A stretch of DNA of 64,000 nucleotides from Planctomycetia bacterium. Lineage in GTDB: Bacteria; Planctomycetota; Phycisphaerae; Phycisphaerales; SM1A02. Below are positions 51,339-60,120 of this stretch, piece by piece. Position 1 is the stretch's first letter. The number at the start of each line of letters is the position of its first letter. Under the pieces are notes generated by a model that worked only from the letters and a program-made list of their open reading frames with translations, did no database searches and was not told the DNA's origin. The translations under genes were made by a program, and so were the position numbers. The DNA lies in assembly GCA_005776885.1 (NCBI GenBank), contig SXOD01000020.1, positions 1 to 64,000 on the forward strand. Direction: 5' to 3'.

Positions 51339-52672
51339 GCGGCCACGACCACCACGCTGCAGCCCCCGAGCTCCCGCAGAGCGCCATCGTTGACGATGGC
51401 CGGATTGCCACCTTCGCCCGTGCGATCTTCGCCGCAGGCGTCATTGCGCTTGGCGTTGGCCTGTACGTCGGCTGGAAGCAGGGCGACCCCAATCAGTTCG
51501 CGAAGATCTACCTGGTGAACTTCATGTTCGTCCTGGCGCTCGCGCTGGGCGCATTGGTGTTCACGATGATCCAGCACCTGACCAAGGCGGGCTGGAGCCC
51601 CGCGGTTCGGCGCGTCGCGGAAGCGCACGGCGCGAACCTGCGATGGCTCTGGGTGCTGGCGCTCCCGATCGTGTGGCTCTGGTGGAACGGTCGGTCCCAC
51701 GCCGAGGGGCACGGTCCGGGCCTGGACCTCCTCTGGCCGTGGGCCAACCTCGAGCACCTGGCCGCGCATGACCCAGCCGAGGCGGAACTCGTGGCGAAGA
51801 AGTCGGCGTACCTGAACCCGGACTTCTTCATGATCCGGAACCTGGCCTACTTCGCCATCTGGGCGTTGCTGGCCAACTTCTACTTTGGCCGGAGCGTCCA
51901 CCAGGATTCCACCGGGTCCGAGGCGGACACCAGGTCGATGCGCAAGTGGGCCGGTCCCGCCATCATCCTCTTTGGCGTCACCACCACGTTCGCCGCGTTC
52001 GACTGGGCGATGTCACTGAACCCGGCTTGGTTCAGCACGATGTTCGGCGTCTACTTCTTCTGCGTCTGCTGCACGATCGGCTTTTCCGCGATCGCCGTCA
52101 CGCTCCTGAGGCTCAAGCACCTGGGCTTCCTCAATGGGGTCGTCACTGCGGAGCACATGCATGACATCGGCAAGTTCATCTTTGCCTTCGGCGTCGTCTT
52201 CTGGGCCTACATCGCCTTCAGCCAGTACATGCTGATCTGGTACGGCAACATCCCCGAAGAGACCACCTGGTTCGCCGCCCGGCAGGTCGGCGCGTGGGCG
52301 TGGGTCAGCGCCGCGCTCCTCTTTGGCCACTTTGTCATCCCGTTTGTCTTCCTCATCTCCAGGTGGGTGAAGCGCTGGCCGACGCTGCTCCTCATCGGCG
52401 GCATCTGGATGCTGGCGTTTGGGTGGCTGGATGTGTGGTACCTGGTGGTGCCGGTCATCCCCTCCGACATCGGCACCTTCGACACCTGGAACGCCTTCGC
52501 CGCAGCCCACGCCGGCGCGACCACCGGCCTTGGCAATCCTGCGATCTACCTCATGCTGTTTGGCATGTTCGCCATCTGCATCGGCAGCGCCGCGAAGCGC
52601 CTTGCGCGAGTCGGGCTGACCTGCCGCCGCGATCCCCGCATGGCCGAGAGCATCGCGTTCGAAAACTTCTGA
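51335..52672 (+). CDS. actF: Alternative complex III subunit ActF (membrane)
   Basis: 445 residues from ATG 51335. It is a second polytopic membrane subunit related to ActC, with about 10 helices. Identifying stretches are AYLNPDFFMIRNLAYFAIWALLANFYFGRSVHQD, TTTFAAFDWAMSLNPAWFSTMFGVYFFC, HDIGKFIFAFGVVFWAYIAFSQYMLIWYGNIPEETTWF and FLISRWVKRWPTLLLIGGIWMLAFGWLDVWYLV. The N-terminus has a His-rich lead (SGHDHHAAAPE). A short unknown membrane gene begins 18 bases after its stop. Confidence 0.95.
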   Translation: MSGHDHHAAAPELPQSAIVDDGRIATFARAIFAAGVIALGVGLYVGWKQGDPNQFAKIYLVNFMFVLALALGALVFTMIQHLTKAGWSPAVRRVAEAHGANLRWLWVLALPIVWLWWNGRSHAEGHGPGLDLLWPWANLEHLAAHDPAEAELVAKKSAYLNPDFFMIRNLAYFAIWALLANFYFGRSVHQDSTGSEADTRSMRKWAGPAIILFGVTTTFAAFDWAMSLNPAWFSTMFGVYFFCVCCTIGFSAIAVTLLRLKHLGFLNGVVTAEHMHDIGKFIFAFGVVFWAYIAFSQYMLIWYGNIPEETTWFAARQVGAWAWVSAALLFGHFVIPFVFLISRWVKRWPTLLLIGGIWMLAFGWLDVWYLVVPVIPSDIGTFDTWNAFAAAHAGATTGLGNPAIYLMLFGMFAICIGSAAKRLARVGLTCRRDPRMAESIAFENF

Positions 52673-52690
52673 TCCCACACGGAACCCACC

Positions 52691-53086
52691 ATGTCTCACG
52701 GTCACGCCACTGACGCCCACCTCGAGGTCCACGACGACCCGGAACCAACCCAGACCTGGGTGGCTTCCGTCGTCTTCGTGCTCGGCACCGTCATCACGAT
52801 TGCCGCGGTTGCCGCCGCCTACTTCAACATCGACCGGTCCGGGGTCGAGGCGCGAGTGGTGGACCCAGCCTTCCAGGAGCTGGTTGACCTGAAGGCCGCG
52901 CAGGCCGCCTTGCTGACCAGTTACGGCACCATGACCACCGAAGTCGATGGCAAGCCCGTGAAGAAGATCCGCATCCCGGTCGCCAAGGCCATGGAGCTCA
53001 TCGTCGCCGAGAGCGCCACGGCGAAGACCGTTTCGGCCGTTCCCGCGCCGCACATCGCCTCGAAGAACCAAGCTCCATCCCACTGA
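52691..53086 (+). CDS. Single-helix membrane protein of the ACIII-oxidase operon
   Basis: 131 residues, family not recognised. It has a His/Asp-rich N-terminus (SHGHATDAHLEVHDDPEPTQ), one helix (WVASVVFVLGTVITIAAVAAAYFNI) and a polar domain of about 80 residues (PAFQELVDLKAAQAALLTSYGTMTTEVDGKPVKKIRIPVAKAMELIVAE). It lies between actF and the SCO gene with gaps of 18 and 8 bases, so it is co-transcribed. It might be an extra subunit of complex III or of the oxidase, or a linker between them. This is inferred from position only. Confidence 0.78.
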   Translation: MSHGHATDAHLEVHDDPEPTQTWVASVVFVLGTVITIAAVAAAYFNIDRSGVEARVVDPAFQELVDLKAAQAALLTSYGTMTTEVDGKPVKKIRIPVAKAMELIVAESATAKTVSAVPAPHIASKNQAPSH

Positions 53087-53094
53087 TTCCACCC

Positions 53095-54039
53095 GTGTCA
53101 CTCCGCTTCCCACAGATGACCCTCGCATCGCTCGCCGCCGCGGCTGCGATGTGCCTTGCCTGCGCGTCGATGGTGCATGCACAGGGCGGCGATGTCGGTC
53201 CCGCCTACGGGATTGGCGAGCTGGCGGAACTGTCCACCGCCATGCCCACCGAAGTCCAGGGAGTGGACATCGTCGAGCACCTGGGCGAGGTGGTGCCGCT
53301 GGATGTGTCGCTCACGCACGACTCGGGCAAGCAGGTCACGATGCGCGAGATCCTCGCCTCCGGCCGGCCCGTGCTACTTCACTTTGGATACAACCGGTGC
53401 CCCATGCTCTGCAGCCTCGTGCTCAACGAGCTGGTTCGAGGGCTGGAGGGCGTGGACTGGACCGCGGGCACCGAGTTTGATGTCGTGAGCATCTCGGTGA
53501 ACCCCGACGAGGGGACGGAACTGGCGCACGCCAAGAAGCTGGGCTACTTGGCGCAGTACGAGCGGGCGGGGAGCGAGCGCGGCTGGCACTTCCTGACCGG
53601 GAGCGCCGAGGACACCAAGGCGCTCGCTGACGCGGTTGGCTTCCAGTACAAGCGACTCCCGGACGGGGAGTATTCGCACCCGGCGATGGTCGCTGTGCTT
53701 GCGCCCGACGGCACGGTTGTCCGCTACCTCTACGGCGTCAAGTACGAGCCGGCCACGCTGCGCATGGCCTTGCTTGAGGGTTCGCAGGGAACCATCGGCA
53801 CGCCGCTGGATCGATTCATCCTCTGGTGCCACCAGTATTCCGCCAGCGACGGCGGCTATGTCCTCGGCGCCTTCCGACTCATGCAGCTGGGCGGGCTCGC
53901 TGCAGTCGTCGTGCTCGGCACCGGCATCGCCGGCTTTGTGGTCCGCGAGCGGCGCGCACGGCGGCTTGCCCCACCGAAGGCGAGCGGGTCCGCCGGTGCG
54001 GGCAGCACCACGACACCCACCACCACGATTCACGCTTGA
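53095..54039 (+). CDS. SCO1/SenC-type copper chaperone, membrane-anchored
   Basis: 314 residues from GTG 53095. Signal peptide LASLAAAAAMCLACASMVHAQ, then a thioredoxin-fold SCO domain. The copper ligands are in YNRCPMLCSLVLNEL (CxxxC), with the distal histidine probably in DGEYSHPAMVAVLAPDG. Other family parts are VSISVNPDEG and HFLTGSAEDTKALADAVGF. A C-terminal helix (LMQLGGLAAVVVLGTGIAGFVV) and a basic Thr-rich tail follow. SCO proteins deliver copper to the CuA site of subunit II, which is the next gene, 16 bases away. Confidence 0.94.
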   Translation: MSLRFPQMTLASLAAAAAMCLACASMVHAQGGDVGPAYGIGELAELSTAMPTEVQGVDIVEHLGEVVPLDVSLTHDSGKQVTMREILASGRPVLLHFGYNRCPMLCSLVLNELVRGLEGVDWTAGTEFDVVSISVNPDEGTELAHAKKLGYLAQYERAGSERGWHFLTGSAEDTKALADAVGFQYKRLPDGEYSHPAMVAVLAPDGTVVRYLYGVKYEPATLRMALLEGSQGTIGTPLDRFILWCHQYSASDGGYVLGAFRLMQLGGLAAVVVLGTGIAGFVVRERRARRLAPPKASGSAGAGSTTTPTTTIHA

Positions 54040-54055
54040 ACCACCAGGTTTCCCC

Positions 54056-55171
54056 ATGACGATGCTTGACTCCATTCCCACGATGCTCGCCACGCTGGCC
54101 GCCGCAGCGCCCGCCGAGAGCGCCCCGTCGCCAGCCGGATTCTGGATGCCCGTTGGGGCGTCGACCGTGGCCGGTGACGTCGATTTCACGATGGACTTCA
54201 TCAACTGGGTCTGCGGGTTCTTCTTGCTCCTGGTTACGGTGCTGATGGTCATCTTCGTCGTGAAGTTCCGCGCGAAGCCGGGCGACGCGATCCGCATGGG
54301 CGGCCCGGTCCACCACACGGGACTGGAACTGACCTGGACCATCATCCCCGGCATCCTCTCGATGGCTTTCTTCTGGTTCGGTTTCAAGGGGTACCTTGAC
54401 ATGCAGACCGTCCCGAAGAACAGCTTTGATGTCAATGTCACGGCGATGAAGTGGGCGTGGAACTTCAAGTACCCCAACGGGGCGCAGAGCGAGGACCTCT
54501 ACGTGCCGGCCGGGCGACCCGTCCGCCTGATCCTCCGCGCCAGCGATGTCCTGCACTCGTGCTACATCCCGGCCTTCCGCGTCAAGAAGGACTGCGTTCC
54601 CGGCCGGACCACCAACATCTGGTTCCAGTGCGACTTCCCCACCGGCCTCGATGTCGATGCCGCCCACGCCCTGCGGTGCGCCGAGTACTGCGGCACCGGC
54701 CACAGCAACATGAACCGCAAGGTCTACGTGCTGGTCCAGGAAGATTTTGACAACTGGGTCACCAAGCAAGCCAACTGGCTGGACGAGGTCCCTGACTCCG
54801 AGTTGTCCAGCATCGCCGGTCCCAAGCTCTACGCGCGCTGTGCGCAGTGCCACTCCCTGGACGGAACGCCCGGCATCGGGCCCACCTGGAAGGGGCTCTG
54901 GGACCGCGTGAACGGCGGCGCCGGGAGCGATGGGAAGTTCACCGATGGCAAGGGCTACAAGGACATCATCGGCCCCGGCAAGGAGTTTGAGACTCCCGAG
55001 GCCTACATCGAGGACAGCATCTGGAACCCCGGCAAGCATGTCGTGGCGCCATTTGGCAATGTGATGCCCACCTTCAAGGGCCAGGTGAACCAGCGAGGCG
55101 CGGAGGCCATCATCGGCATGATGAAGTCCCTCGACCAGTTTGATGCCAAGGGGAAGCCAATCGCCAAGTAA
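54056..55171 (+). CDS. coxB: Cytochrome c oxidase subunit II fused to cytochrome c (caa3 type)
   Basis: 371 residues from ATG 54056. Two N-terminal helices (MDFINWVCGFFLLLVTVLMVIFVVKF and ELTWTIIPGILSMAFFWFGF) are followed by a cupredoxin domain. The CuA site is HSCYIPAF with CAEYCGTGHSNM (two Cys, His, Met). The C-terminal 110 residues form a cytochrome c domain with KLYARCAQCHSLDG (CxxCH) and a Met in FGNVMPTFKG. The attached cytochrome identifies a caa3 oxidase that can take electrons directly from the upstream complex. WAWNFKYPNG carries the aromatic electron-entry residues. Confidence 0.97.
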   Translation: MTMLDSIPTMLATLAAAAPAESAPSPAGFWMPVGASTVAGDVDFTMDFINWVCGFFLLLVTVLMVIFVVKFRAKPGDAIRMGGPVHHTGLELTWTIIPGILSMAFFWFGFKGYLDMQTVPKNSFDVNVTAMKWAWNFKYPNGAQSEDLYVPAGRPVRLILRASDVLHSCYIPAFRVKKDCVPGRTTNIWFQCDFPTGLDVDAAHALRCAEYCGTGHSNMNRKVYVLVQEDFDNWVTKQANWLDEVPDSELSSIAGPKLYARCAQCHSLDGTPGIGPTWKGLWDRVNGGAGSDGKFTDGKGYKDIIGPGKEFETPEAYIEDSIWNPGKHVVAPFGNVMPTFKGQVNQRGAEAIIGMMKSLDQFDAKGKPIAK

Positions 55172-55210
55172 GGCTCGCCCGAGAGAAGTGACTCCAAGAG
55201 ACGACAGACC

Positions 55211-56938
55211 ATGAGCACGATTTCCACAGCATCGCCCGCTGCCGCCCCGCACGGCGGCCACACGGCCGACGAGAACTACCTGAACTGCTCGCGAGGGTTC
55301 CTCTCGTGGATCCTCACGCTGGACCACAAGCGCATCGGCGTGATGTACACGGTGAGCGTCCTCGTGTCGTTCCTGGTGGGCGGCATCTTTGCGCTCTTGG
55401 TGCGCACGGAGCTCCTGACCCCCGGGCCGACGATCACCGACAGCGCCGAGACCTACAACCAGTGGTTCACGCTCCACGGCGCGATCATGGTGTTCCTGGT
55501 GATCATCCCCAGCATCCCGGCGGCGCTGGGCAACTTCATCCTCCCCATCATGCTGGGCGCCAAGGACGTGGCCTTCCCCAGGCTCAACCTTTTCTCGTAC
55601 TACCTGTGGATCGCTGGCGCCGTGCTGGCCGTGACCTCCCTGCTCATGGGCGGCTTCGACACCGGCTGGACCTTCTACACCCCGTACTCGACCACCACCA
55701 CGGCGGGCGGCGTCATCCCGGTCGTGGTGGGTGTGTTCATCCTGGGCTTCTCAAGCATCTTCACGGGGATGAACTTCATCGTCACGATCCACAAGCTGCG
55801 TCCACCGGGCATGACCTGGTTCCGGATGCCGCTCTTCCTGTGGGCGCTCTACGCCACGGCGCTCATGCAGGTCTTGGCGACGCCGGTGCTAGCCATCACC
55901 CTGGCCCTCCTCGTGGTGGAGCGTTCGCTGAACATCGGCATCTTCAACCCGGACATGGGCGGCGACCCGGTGCTCTTCCAGCACTTCTTCTGGTTCTACA
56001 GCCACCCGGCCGTCTACATCATGATCGTGCCGGCCATGGGCATCATCTCGGAGCTGATTGCGGTGCATTCGCACCGGCACATCTTTGGCTACAAGTTCAT
56101 CGCCTTCTCGTCGATCGCGATTGCGATGTTCTCGTTCCTCGTGTGGGGCCACCACATGTTCCTCAGCGGCCAGTCCGGGCTCATGAACGTGATGTTTTCG
56201 TTCATCTCGTTCTCGGTGGGCATCCCCTCGGCGGTCAAGATCTTCAACTGGCTCTCCACGCTCTACAAGGGGACGATCAGCCTCAACACGCCGATGCTGT
56301 ACGCGCTGGCGTTCCTCTTCCTGTTCACCATCGGCGGCCTGACGGGCATGCACCTGGCCACGCTGTCGACCGATGTCCACCTCCATGACACCTACTTCGT
56401 CGTGGCCCACTTCCACTATGTCATGATGGGCTCGGCGCTGATCGCGATGGTCGGCGGGTTGCATCACTGGTGGCCCAAGATCACGGGCCGCATGTACGAC
56501 GAGAAGCTGGGCATGATCGCCTGCGGCTTCGTGTTCGTCGGCTTCAATGTCACATTCTTCACCCAGTTCATGCTGGGCAGCCAGGGGATGCCGCGTCGCT
56601 ACTACGACTACGCAGCCGAGTTCCAGACCTACCACGTGGTCTCCACCATCGGCTCGTACATCATGGCCACCGGCTTCTTCATGACGGCCGGCTACCTGCT
56701 CCACTCGCTCTTCCACGGCCGAAAGGCGCCCGCCAACCCATGGGGGGGTCGGAGCCTGGAGTGGCAGTGCGCCTCGCCGCCGCCGCACTTCAACTTTGAC
56801 GAGACGCCCGCCGTGGGCGACTGCTACGACTTCTCGGTCGTCAAGTGGGACCCGAAGCAGCAGGGGTACTACGTCGACCGTTCCGCCGACCCTGAGATTG
56901 CCAAGGCCGAGGCTGAACGCGGCCACATGCACATGTGA
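55211..56938 (+). CDS. coxA: Cytochrome c oxidase subunit I, A2-type heme-copper oxidase
   Basis: 575 residues with 12 helices. It holds heme a, heme a3 and CuB and reduces O2 while pumping protons. Heme a ligand His89 (LHGAIMVF); CuB ligands His265 and Tyr269 (crosslink) in [10 protein letters not shown] and His314/315 in WGHHMF; the remaining heme ligands are in [17 protein letters not shown]-channel residues Asn108, Asp119 and Asn126 are in [21 protein letters not shown]-channel Lys343 is in [10 protein letters not shown]. The usual pumping glutamate (SHPEVY) is alanine, with Tyr-Ser before the His (YSHPAVY). This is the A2-type signature known from Rhodothermus and Thermus caa3. Confidence 0.97.
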   Translation: MSTISTASPAAAPHGGHTADENYLNCSRGFLSWILTLDHKRIGVMYTVSVLVSFLVGGIFALLVRTELLTPGPTITDSAETYNQWFTLHGAIMVFLVIIPSIPAALGNFILPIMLGAKDVAFPRLNLFSYYLWIAGAVLAVTSLLMGGFDTGWTFYTPYSTTTTAGGVIPVVVGVFILGFSSIFTGMNFIVTIHKLRPPGMTWFRMPLFLWALYATALMQVLATPVLAITLALLVVERSLNIGIFNPDMGGDPVLFQHFFWFYSHPAVYIMIVPAMGIISELIAVHSHRHIFGYKFIAFSSIAIAMFSFLVWGHHMFLSGQSGLMNVMFSFISFSVGIPSAVKIFNWLSTLYKGTISLNTPMLYALAFLFLFTIGGLTGMHLATLSTDVHLHDTYFVVAHFHYVMMGSALIAMVGGLHHWWPKITGRMYDEKLGMIACGFVFVGFNVTFFTQFMLGSQGMPRRYYDYAAEFQTYHVVSTIGSYIMATGFFMTAGYLLHSLFHGRKAPANPWGGRSLEWQCASPPPHFNFDETPAVGDCYDFSVVKWDPKQQGYYVDRSADPEIAKAEAERGHMHM

Positions 56939-57948
56939 GGCCCACCTTGAGCACACTGAACCCAAGCACCATGGGCACCACCGCCTCCAATCACGACGCC
57001 GCTCAGGGTCACGCCAACGATGGCGGGCACACCCATGCCCACCATCCGATGCAGGCCCACCATTTTGAGTCGATGGGCCAGCAGTTCGACTCGGCCAAGC
57101 TGGGCATGTGGCTCTTCCTGGCCACGGAAGTGCTCTTCTTCGGCGGGCTGTTCGTGGCCTACGCCGTGCTCCGCGCGCGGTTCCCGGAGGTGTTCAAGTA
57201 CGCCAGCCTGTACCTGGACACCCAGATGGGAGGCATCAACACCTGTGTGCTGATCCTCTCCAGCCTCACGATGGCGATGGCGGTCTACTTCGCGCAGACG
57301 AGCAAGAAGGGGCCGATGCTGGCGTGCCTGTGGCTGACGCTGGCCGGCGCCTTCGGGTTCATGATCATCAAGTACTTCGAGTACACCCACAAGATCCACG
57401 AGCATCTCGTGTGGGGCCCCACCTTCTACGTGCCGCCCCATGACCGTGCGGGCGAGGAGCTGACGGTCGAGCTTGGCGCGCATGCCCCAGGAGAACCGCA
57501 GCCCTCAATGCCGGCCGTGACCGCCACCGGCGAGCCTTCACAGACGCCAGTGAAGGCGTTCCAGCTGGCTGTGGCCGGCCCCGCGTCGGAGGCATCCGCC
57601 ATCGCACCAGCCGCGACCGGACCCTCGAACGTCAGCTTTGCCGTGGCTGAGCCATCGACGGTGGCGCACGGCGACGAAATCGCCGCCGACGAGCCCGAGA
57701 TGCACCTGGCTGATGCCCAGATGCCGCCCAACACGCACTTGTTCTTCGCGATCTACTACGCGATGACCGGGCTCCACGGCATCCACGTCGTGATCGGCAT
57801 CTTCGTCATCTCGTGGCTGATCTGGCGCGGGATGAAGGGTCACTTCAACGCCAGCTACTACACCCCGGTCGACTTGGTGGGCCTCTACTGGCACATCGTC
57901 GACCTTGTCTGGATCTTCCTCTTCCCGCTCTTCTATCTCATCGACTAG
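56935..57948 (+). CDS. coxC: Cytochrome c oxidase subunit III with Ala/Pro-rich insertion
   Basis: 337 residues from GTG 56935, which overlaps the coxA stop (GTGA); ATG 56971 is possible. A His-rich lead ([18 protein letters not shown]) precedes five helices: [98 protein letters not shown] and [19 protein letters not shown]. Between the third and fourth helix is a block of about 100 residues rich in Ala, Pro and Thr ([18 protein letters not shown]...[24 protein letters not shown]). The homologous loop is normally short. Subunit III supports proton uptake and stability. Confidence 0.94.
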   Translation: MRPTLSTLNPSTMGTTASNHDAAQGHANDGGHTHAHHPMQAHHFESMGQQFDSAKLGMWLFLATEVLFFGGLFVAYAVLRARFPEVFKYASLYLDTQMGGINTCVLILSSLTMAMAVYFAQTSKKGPMLACLWLTLAGAFGFMIIKYFEYTHKIHEHLVWGPTFYVPPHDRAGEELTVELGAHAPGEPQPSMPAVTATGEPSQTPVKAFQLAVAGPASEASAIAPAATGPSNVSFAVAEPSTVAHGDEIAADEPEMHLADAQMPPNTHLFFAIYYAMTGLHGIHVVIGIFVISWLIWRGMKGHFNASYYTPVDLVGLYWHIVDLVWIFLFPLFYLID

Positions 57949-57950
57949 CC

Positions 57951-58388
57951 ATGAGCCACGACCACGCACACGCCACAGCGGATGCCCACCAGGGCGGCGA
58001 CGGCCACGAGCACGTCGGCCACGTCGTCAACCCGAAGATCCTCTTCGCGACGGCGTTCGCCCTGCTCGCGCTGACGGGCGCCACGCTTTTCTTCCATTCC
58101 ATCGACGCCGAAGACCTCAACATCTGGATCGCGCTGGGCATCGCCTTCGTCAAGGCGTCGCTGGTTGGCGCATTCTTCATGCACCTGGTCTGGGACCGGC
58201 CGTTCAACCTGCTGGTGTTTGTCGGGTGCACGCTCTTCGTGGCGCTCATGATGGCGTTTTGCCTCATGGACACGGCGCAGTACCGACCGACCCAGTTCCT
58301 CGGGAATCCGCCGGCGGCGCAGGCCGTGCTGGACAAGGACGCTCCCGACGCGCCGATCGCCGCGCACAAGCAGATCACGGGCGAGTGA
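57951..58388 (+). CDS. coxD: Cytochrome c oxidase subunit IV (prokaryotic, CoxD type)
   Basis: 145 residues from ATG 57951. A His/Asp-rich start (SHDHAHATADAHQGGDGHEHVGH) is followed by three helices: ILFATAFALLALTGATLFF, IWIALGIAFVKASLVGAFFMHLVWD and LLVFVGCTLFVALMMAFCLMD. The second contains the family motif KASLVGxFFMHL. It is a small structural subunit of the oxidase. The stop overlaps the next gene start (GTGA). Confidence 0.93.
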   Translation: MSHDHAHATADAHQGGDGHEHVGHVVNPKILFATAFALLALTGATLFFHSIDAEDLNIWIALGIAFVKASLVGAFFMHLVWDRPFNLLVFVGCTLFVALMMAFCLMDTAQYRPTQFLGNPPAAQAVLDKDAPDAPIAAHKQITGE

Positions 58389-59065
58389 ACCGCCGCACGA
58401 TCCTCGGCCGGCTGCTCCTCGACCCCGCGGGCGAGGAGCGCGACCCATTCAGCGGAGAACTTTCTCGCCAGCGGGCCAGCGTCCTGGGGATGTGGCTCCT
58501 CATCCTGACCTTGGCGATCCTTTTCGCTGCGGCAATCATGGCGTTCGTGGTCGTGCGCTTCGACCTCTCGTCGCGGGGAGAACGATTCGTTCCGTTTGGC
58601 TCACCGGGATTGCCAAGGATGCTCTTGGCCAGCACGGCGCTGCTCATCGCGTCGGGGGTCGTGCTGCACGGGGCGGTGAGGTGCGCTCGCCAGGCGGGTC
58701 GGCCTGACCGCGTCGCCCGATCGCTCAAGGTCTCGCTCGTTCTTGGCCTGGGATTCCTGGTGACGCAACTGATCGCCTGGTGGCAGATGGCCACGGCAAT
58801 GGCCCCTGATGCCAGCGGCCTTCGCGCCGTGCTCGCCGCCGCGACCGCCAATCTCTACGGGTGGACCTTCTTCGTGATGACCGGACTCCACGCCGCGCAT
58901 GTCGTCGGAGGCTTGGTGCCGCTGGCCATCGTCACGCACCGGGCCGGAAAGGGTTGGTACTCAGCCGGCGCCGAGCGCGGCCTCGTGATGGTGTCGATGT
59001 ACTGGCACTTCCTCGATGCCGCCTGGATCGTGCTCTACCTCACGCTCTGGCTGGCGACGGGGTGA
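58385..59065 (+). CDS. Second heme-copper oxidase subunit III-like protein
   Basis: 226 residues from GTG 58385. It has five helices with subunit III motifs in diverged form: VLGMWLLILTLAILFAAAIMAFVVVRF, LLASTALLIASGVVLHGAV, VSLVLGLGFLVTQLIAWWQM, GWTFFVMTGLHAAHVVGGLVPLAIV and MVSMYWHFLDAAWIVLYLTLWLATG. The pairs TGLHAAHVVGG and YWHFLDAAWIVLY are the same as those of coxC at the same places. A second subunit III at the end of the operon may be an alternative or an assembly factor. Its last 31 bases overlap the convergent DUF3179 gene. Confidence 0.88.
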   Translation: MNRRTILGRLLLDPAGEERDPFSGELSRQRASVLGMWLLILTLAILFAAAIMAFVVVRFDLSSRGERFVPFGSPGLPRMLLASTALLIASGVVLHGAVRCARQAGRPDRVARSLKVSLVLGLGFLVTQLIAWWQMATAMAPDASGLRAVLAAATANLYGWTFFVMTGLHAAHVVGGLVPLAIVTHRAGKGWYSAGAERGLVMVSMYWHFLDAAWIVLYLTLWLATG

Positions 59066-60120
59066 AAGACCTCCCAGGCGCCGCGGCAAGCAGGCACGGT
59101 CTGCCACGCTGCGGCATCGCCGGCGAGGAGAGCACCACTGGCCCCCACCAAGGCGTCAAGATCGAGGTCAATCGTCAACGGCACTTCGCGCGTGAAGCCC
59201 GCCGCCCCGGTGCCGGCCGGCAATGACTGGACCAGCCATGGTGCGTCGGCGTGGCCCGCGCCCCGGTAGGCAAGGATTGGGGCTTTCCATGCCATCGGAT
59301 CGTCCGAGGAAACGCCAGGGGGAAGCGCGCGCTGTGCGTACCACCGCACATAGGACGTGTCCTTGATCATCTTCTTGTCTGATTCAGGCGCGAGGGCAAC
59401 CGTGGACTCGGGGTGTGCCGTGGACCAGGTCTCCCACGAACACAGCGCCACGCCCGGGAGTGGCTGGAATGCTTCGCCCGCCGACTGTGCCGGTCCACTC
59501 ACGGCACCAAACGCCAGCGGCGACCACAGGCTGCGAGGGGGCGCCTCGGATGTGTCGTAGAGAAGCATGCTCCCCGCCAACAACAGGCCGGAGAGCGCGA
59601 AACGGCGCTCGCGCCCACTGATGCGCCGATCGATGACGACAGCGCTCCGAGTGAGCGGGCTCCAGGTCACGCACACGGGGATGCCGGCGACGGTGTCATG
59701 CACGACCTCGTGCACATTGAGGAGGGGGACGGGCCAGGCGCGTGCCTCGCTGCCCAGCACGATGCCGACGACTTGGTCCGATGGCACCACCGCGCGCATC
59801 CGGTGCGACTCGTTGTAGGCGGGCACCTCGCTTGCCGGAAGCGACGCAGGGGCATCCAATGGCCGGAGGAAGTCACGCGGATTGCCGCTGGCCGCCAGGT
59901 GCGGTGCGAGCGTGGAGGGGAGGTCCAAGTCAAAGCCGTACGACTCTGGGTGTCGCCCATCGCCGATGCGCGGCGTTCCCATGACAACCCCCGAGAGTGC
60001 CCACGCCATGAGGCTCAAGATCACCAGCCCGCTCGCCGCCAACACCCATCCGCCGCCGCGCCAGTCCAGCGACTGGGCTCGTCGGCTGGCCGTGCCATCA
60101 CCCTGTGCCCGCTCGCTCAC
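59035..60120 (-). CDS. DUF3179 domain membrane protein
   Basis: 361 residues from GTG 60120, which overlaps the cyoE stop (GTGA); the ORF-track extension upstream reads the cyoE repeat in another frame. One N-terminal helix (GGWVLAASGLVILSLMAWALSGVVMG) precedes the conserved DUF3179 domain: LVIGIVLGSEARAWPVPLLNVHEVVHDTVAGIPVCVTWSPLTRSAVV, LLYDTSEAPPRSLWSPLAFGAVSGP, LPGVALCSWETWSTAHPEST and SYVRWYAQRALP. The family is common in marine bacteria with no established function. Its coupling to heme synthesis and its convergent overlap with the oxidase operon suggest a link to respiration, which is only an inference. Confidence 0.88.
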   Translation of the reverse strand: MSERAQGDGTASRRAQSLDWRGGGWVLAASGLVILSLMAWALSGVVMGTPRIGDGRHPESYGFDLDLPSTLAPHLAASGNPRDFLRPLDAPASLPASEVPAYNESHRMRAVVPSDQVVGIVLGSEARAWPVPLLNVHEVVHDTVAGIPVCVTWSPLTRSAVVIDRRISGRERRFALSGLLLAGSMLLYDTSEAPPRSLWSPLAFGAVSGPAQSAGEAFQPLPGVALCSWETWSTAHPESTVALAPESDKKMIKDTSYVRWYAQRALPPGVSSDDPMAWKAPILAYRGAGHADAPWLVQSLPAGTGAAGFTREVPLTIDLDLDALVGASGALLAGDAAAWQTVPACRGAWEVFHPVASQSVR

